A DNA stretch of 24,156 nucleotides from Baffinella frigidus (Eukaryota > Cryptophyceae > Cryptomonadales > Baffinellaceae). Position 1 is the first letter of the stretch, and every line of letters starts with the position of its first letter. A program made the position numbers and the translations under genes. The notes beneath the pieces are model-generated. The model did no database searches. It worked only from the letters and a program-made list of their open reading frames with translations, and was not told the DNA's origin. Location: the NCBI GenBank assembly GCA_026770585.1, contig MU646379.1, positions 41,429 to 65,584 on the forward strand, written 5' to 3'. Positions 22,602 through 24,156 of the stretch are shown here, one piece after another.

Positions 22602-22795
22602 CTGAAAGTCAATTGTGGAAAGTCACACAGCGGACTTCGAAGGGATCTTGAATAACCCCTAAGGGATAAGACCTAGGACCCTACAGTAGGCAACCCGTAG
22701 GGACATAGAAGGTTTCCTACGGATAAGGTAACGGAGACTCGGGCTCTCAGCGCCCGAAAATCACTTCGTGGCCCGCTGTGTGGGATCTCGTGGTT

Positions 22796-22935
22796 AGTCT
22801 CCGAAAGTTGCTGATTCGTGGTACAAATGTACCACGAAAGTTGATGATTCGTGGTACAAATGTACCACGAAAGGTGATGATTCGTGGTACAAATGTACCA
22901 CGAAAGTTGCTGATTCGTGGTACAAATGTACAAAT
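22796..22935 (+). repeat. 33-bp tandem repeat of a palindrome, four copies
   Basis: Units of ATTCGTGGTACAAATGTACC plus ACGAAAGTTGATG; each contains the palindrome CGTGGTACAAATGTACCACG. The 33-bp period keeps all frames open, which explains the repetitive ORFs there. Confidence 0.88.
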
Positions 22936-22949
22936 GTTAAAAATACGTC

Positions 22950-23015
22950 TGGCGTTGTCGTGGGCGACCACCGTCCCTTTCTTGGCCAAGAAGATCACAG
23001 TCTGCCGCGCGCCAA
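22950..23015 (-). pseudogene. Acceptor-side echo of exon 1
   Basis: RQTVIFLAKKGTVVAHDNA copies PQTVTFTDKKGTVVGHDKT; lies upstream of exon 1. Confidence 0.78.
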
Positions 23016-23202
23016 CGCATCATTCGACACGAAAGATGCAACACACCGTCAGATAATGAAATATACATGATGTCCACACAGCGGGTACAAAGAGATTTTT
23101 GGCCCAAATGGGGCCACCGTTCCGTTACCTTATCCGTAGGAACCTCCCCTGTGTCCCTACGGATTGCATACAGTAGGGTCCTAGGTATATACATGATGTT
23201 AA

Positions 23203-23368
23203 CAGGGTAACGTCCTGCAAACCGGGTAGTTAGGCCTACGGTATTGCCTACGGTAGGCCGTAGGGCTCCTAGGAACTTATGTTTCGTAAGAACCCCCCTA
23301 GGCCCCTACGGCCTCCCGAAGGCAATACCGTAGGCTTAACTACCCGGTTTTCAGGGCGTTAGTCTATG
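23203..23368. mobile_element. Foldback MITE, family B, divergent
   Basis: CAGGGTAACGTCCTGCAAACCGG left arm and CCGGTTTTCAGGGCGTTAG..CTATG right arm, with TACGGTATTGCCTACGG inner arms. Confidence 0.8.
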
Positions 23369-23751
23369 AACGTATTATTTGGTACTATGTACGCCTGGTA
23401 CTAGTGTACAGCGCACGGGTCATGCCGATGAAACATACCATCAGATAATGAAATATCACTTACGTGGCGAGTAGGCTCATACGCCTCACGGTAGGACCCT
23501 GGGACCTGCCTAGGGCGAGTTAGGGCGAATATTCGCCCGTCCAGGGCGAATATTCGCCCGTTCGCCACTTAAGGGATACCTGATACATTACTTGGTACTA
23601 TGTACTCCTGGTAAAAGTGTACATCGCACGGGTCATGCTATGTTAACCTGGATTTCACGAGTCAACGATGCACACGTGGTGGACGTCTGTATCACTCATC
23701 GTCAGGCTTGAAACTCCAGGAGCACCTCATAAATCGCGTGCAGCCTGTGAC
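23369..23751. repeat. Direct repeat pair and short palindromes
   Basis: TTGGTACTATGTACKCCTGGTA with GCACGGGTCATGC occurs at 23379-23427 and 23590-23638. AGGGCGAATATTCGCCC is duplicated at 23522-23562. Remainder unassigned. Confidence 0.7.
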
Positions 23752-23793
23752 GTTCATGGGCTCGTAAGGGTGATGGGTCAAAAAGGCGAGGGT
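23752..23793 (-). CDS. Tentative 42-nt exon, C2-like TLAFLTHHPYEPMN
   Basis: CGGCAG acceptor, 14 codons reading TLAFLTHHPYEPMN, then AAC|GTCACA. The length equals three other exons of this gene (42 nt), the phase is 0/0, and it would join the preceding VPQ and following PKPQTV segments without a frame change. An acceptor-side partial copy (LFVKVA) lies upstream at about 23886-23935. C2 identity rests on position more than on motifs. Confidence 0.42.
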
Positions 23794-23825
23794 CTGCCGC
23801 GGGTGGTGGTCAGAATGGAGACCTG

Positions 23826-23935
23826 AGGGATGGCCCGGGCGGTATCAAGAAGGTCCATACAAATCCTCTAAACGAAATTTTACGCAGCCACTTTCACAAA
23901 AAGGCCTGGGTCCGCCGCGAGTGGTGGCCCCAAAC
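23826..23935 (-). pseudogene. Echo pair around the tentative exons
   Basis: LLDTARAIPQ|GTCTCC (23826-23855) and CCCAG|..LFVKVA (23886-23935) look like donor-side and acceptor-side copies of the tentative exons at 23967 and 23752. Confidence 0.5.
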
Positions 23936-23966
23936 CCTACACCCCCAATCCTCAAAGGGTGGAAAC

Positions 23967-24003
23967 CTGGGGTACGGCGGTGTTGACGAGGAACCCTTTG
24001 AAC
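23967..24003 (-). CDS. Tentative exon, FKGFLVNTAVPQ
   Basis: After a weak AAAAAAG acceptor, an open stretch reads FKGFLVNTAVPQ and ends CAG|GTTTCC in phase 0. A degenerate donor-side copy reading LLDTARAIPQ|GTCTCC lies downstream at about 23826-23855, the same pattern seen for the firm exons. The acceptor abuts a foldback element at 24012, so the true 5' boundary may be disturbed. It could be an echo rather than a used exon. Confidence 0.3.
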
Positions 24004-24011
24004 CTTTTTTC

Positions 24012-24156
24012 GCTAACGGCCTGAAAATGGGGTAGTTAGGCCTACGGCATTGCCTAGGACCTCATACCGTAGGCCGAGGGATCCTAGGACCAAAAAGTCT
24101 CGGCCTACGGTAGGAGGTCCTAGGCAATGCCGTAGGCCTAACTACCCCGTTTTCAG
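24012..24156. mobile_element. Foldback MITE, family B, cut by window end
   Basis: GCTAACGGCCTGAAAATGGG to CTAACTACCCCGTTTTCAG; the last bases of the right arm lie outside the window. Confidence 0.85.

Larger units (their letters stand above)
22667..23187. repeat. Inverted repeat pair about 450 bp apart
   Basis: ACCTAGGACCCTACAGTAGGC..CCTACGGATAAGGTAACGG (22667-22735) recurs in reverse at 23117-23187. Between them lie a 33-bp tandem array and an exon 1 echo. Confidence 0.75.

Noticed and set aside
20605-20700. True chromosome end
   Set aside because: The TTTAGGG arrays are short, internal, variant-rich and embedded in introns of one gene, so they are interstitial repeats.
22140-22433. ORF beginning MELESIRKML, present at 22.1 kb (plus) and 3.5 kb (minus)
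   Set aside because: The shared stretch is the 138-bp repeated element; no known domain, and the frames diverge right after the element. Kept as a mobile element only.
22796-22935. Possible CRISPR array (short repeats at regular spacing)
   Set aside because: Units are directly adjacent 33-bp tandem copies with no variable spacers, inside a eukaryotic intron.
1-24156. tRNA, rRNA or organelle genes
   Set aside because: No cloverleaf with matching anticodon arm or rRNA core motif was recognised by eye on either strand.

Overview
The window looks like nuclear DNA of a protist. Telomere-type TTTAGGG repeats and their variants are scattered throughout, foldback elements are abundant, coding exons are tiny (42-210 nt) and there is no prokaryotic gene organisation. 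The TTTAGGG motif, AG|G acceptors and apparent GC and GA 5' splice sites would fit an alveolate alga such as a dinoflagellate or chromerid. That placement is an inference; nothing here names a species.

Almost the whole window appears to be one gene on the minus strand. By eye I can place 24 exons between 22601 and 533, about 2.1 kb of coding sequence, plus two tentative exons near 24.0 and 23.8 kb. With the exceptions stated below, their reading phases join. The translation is a run of C2 (Ca2+/phospholipid-binding) domains: the tail of one (22.6 kb), a complete one (20.6-17.4 kb), a second (17.4-10.9 kb), a third (10.9-7.1 kb), a fourth with degenerate calcium loops (3.6-1.4 kb), and the start of a further C2-like or linker segment (741-533). 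Both ends of the gene lie outside the window. One exon is probably missing between 7116 and 3617, because the phases do not join there. I see no credible gene on the plus strand.

The introns hold four kinds of material. (1) Dozens of degenerate partial copies of exon edges, here called echoes, each carrying exon end, splice junction and some intron. Copies of an exon's start lie upstream of it and copies of its end lie downstream, so introns appear to have grown by repeated duplication at splice junctions. (2) Telomere-like arrays (TTTAGGG, TTTGGGG, TTTGTGG, TTTATGG, TTTGGTG). The long ones are G-rich on the plus strand, so they give C-rich CCCTAAA-type tracts in the transcript, often just before acceptors. 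(3) Several families of short inverted-repeat (MITE-like) elements, one sitting exactly on a splice donor. (4) Simple GA/CT tracts and short tandem repeats, including a 32-bp repeat that places four TACTAAT branch-point-like motifs before an acceptor.

Layout from right (5') to left (3'): 24.2-22.3 kb tentative exons, C2 tail and foldbacks; 22.0-20.5 kb linker exon with several echoes; 20.6-17.4 kb first complete C2; 17.4-10.9 kb second C2, with many MITEs; 10.9-7.1 kb third C2; 7.1-3.6 kb a 3.5-kb interval with no confident exon; 3.6-0.5 kb fourth C2 and downstream segment; 192-1 a Tc1/mariner-type MITE at the left edge.
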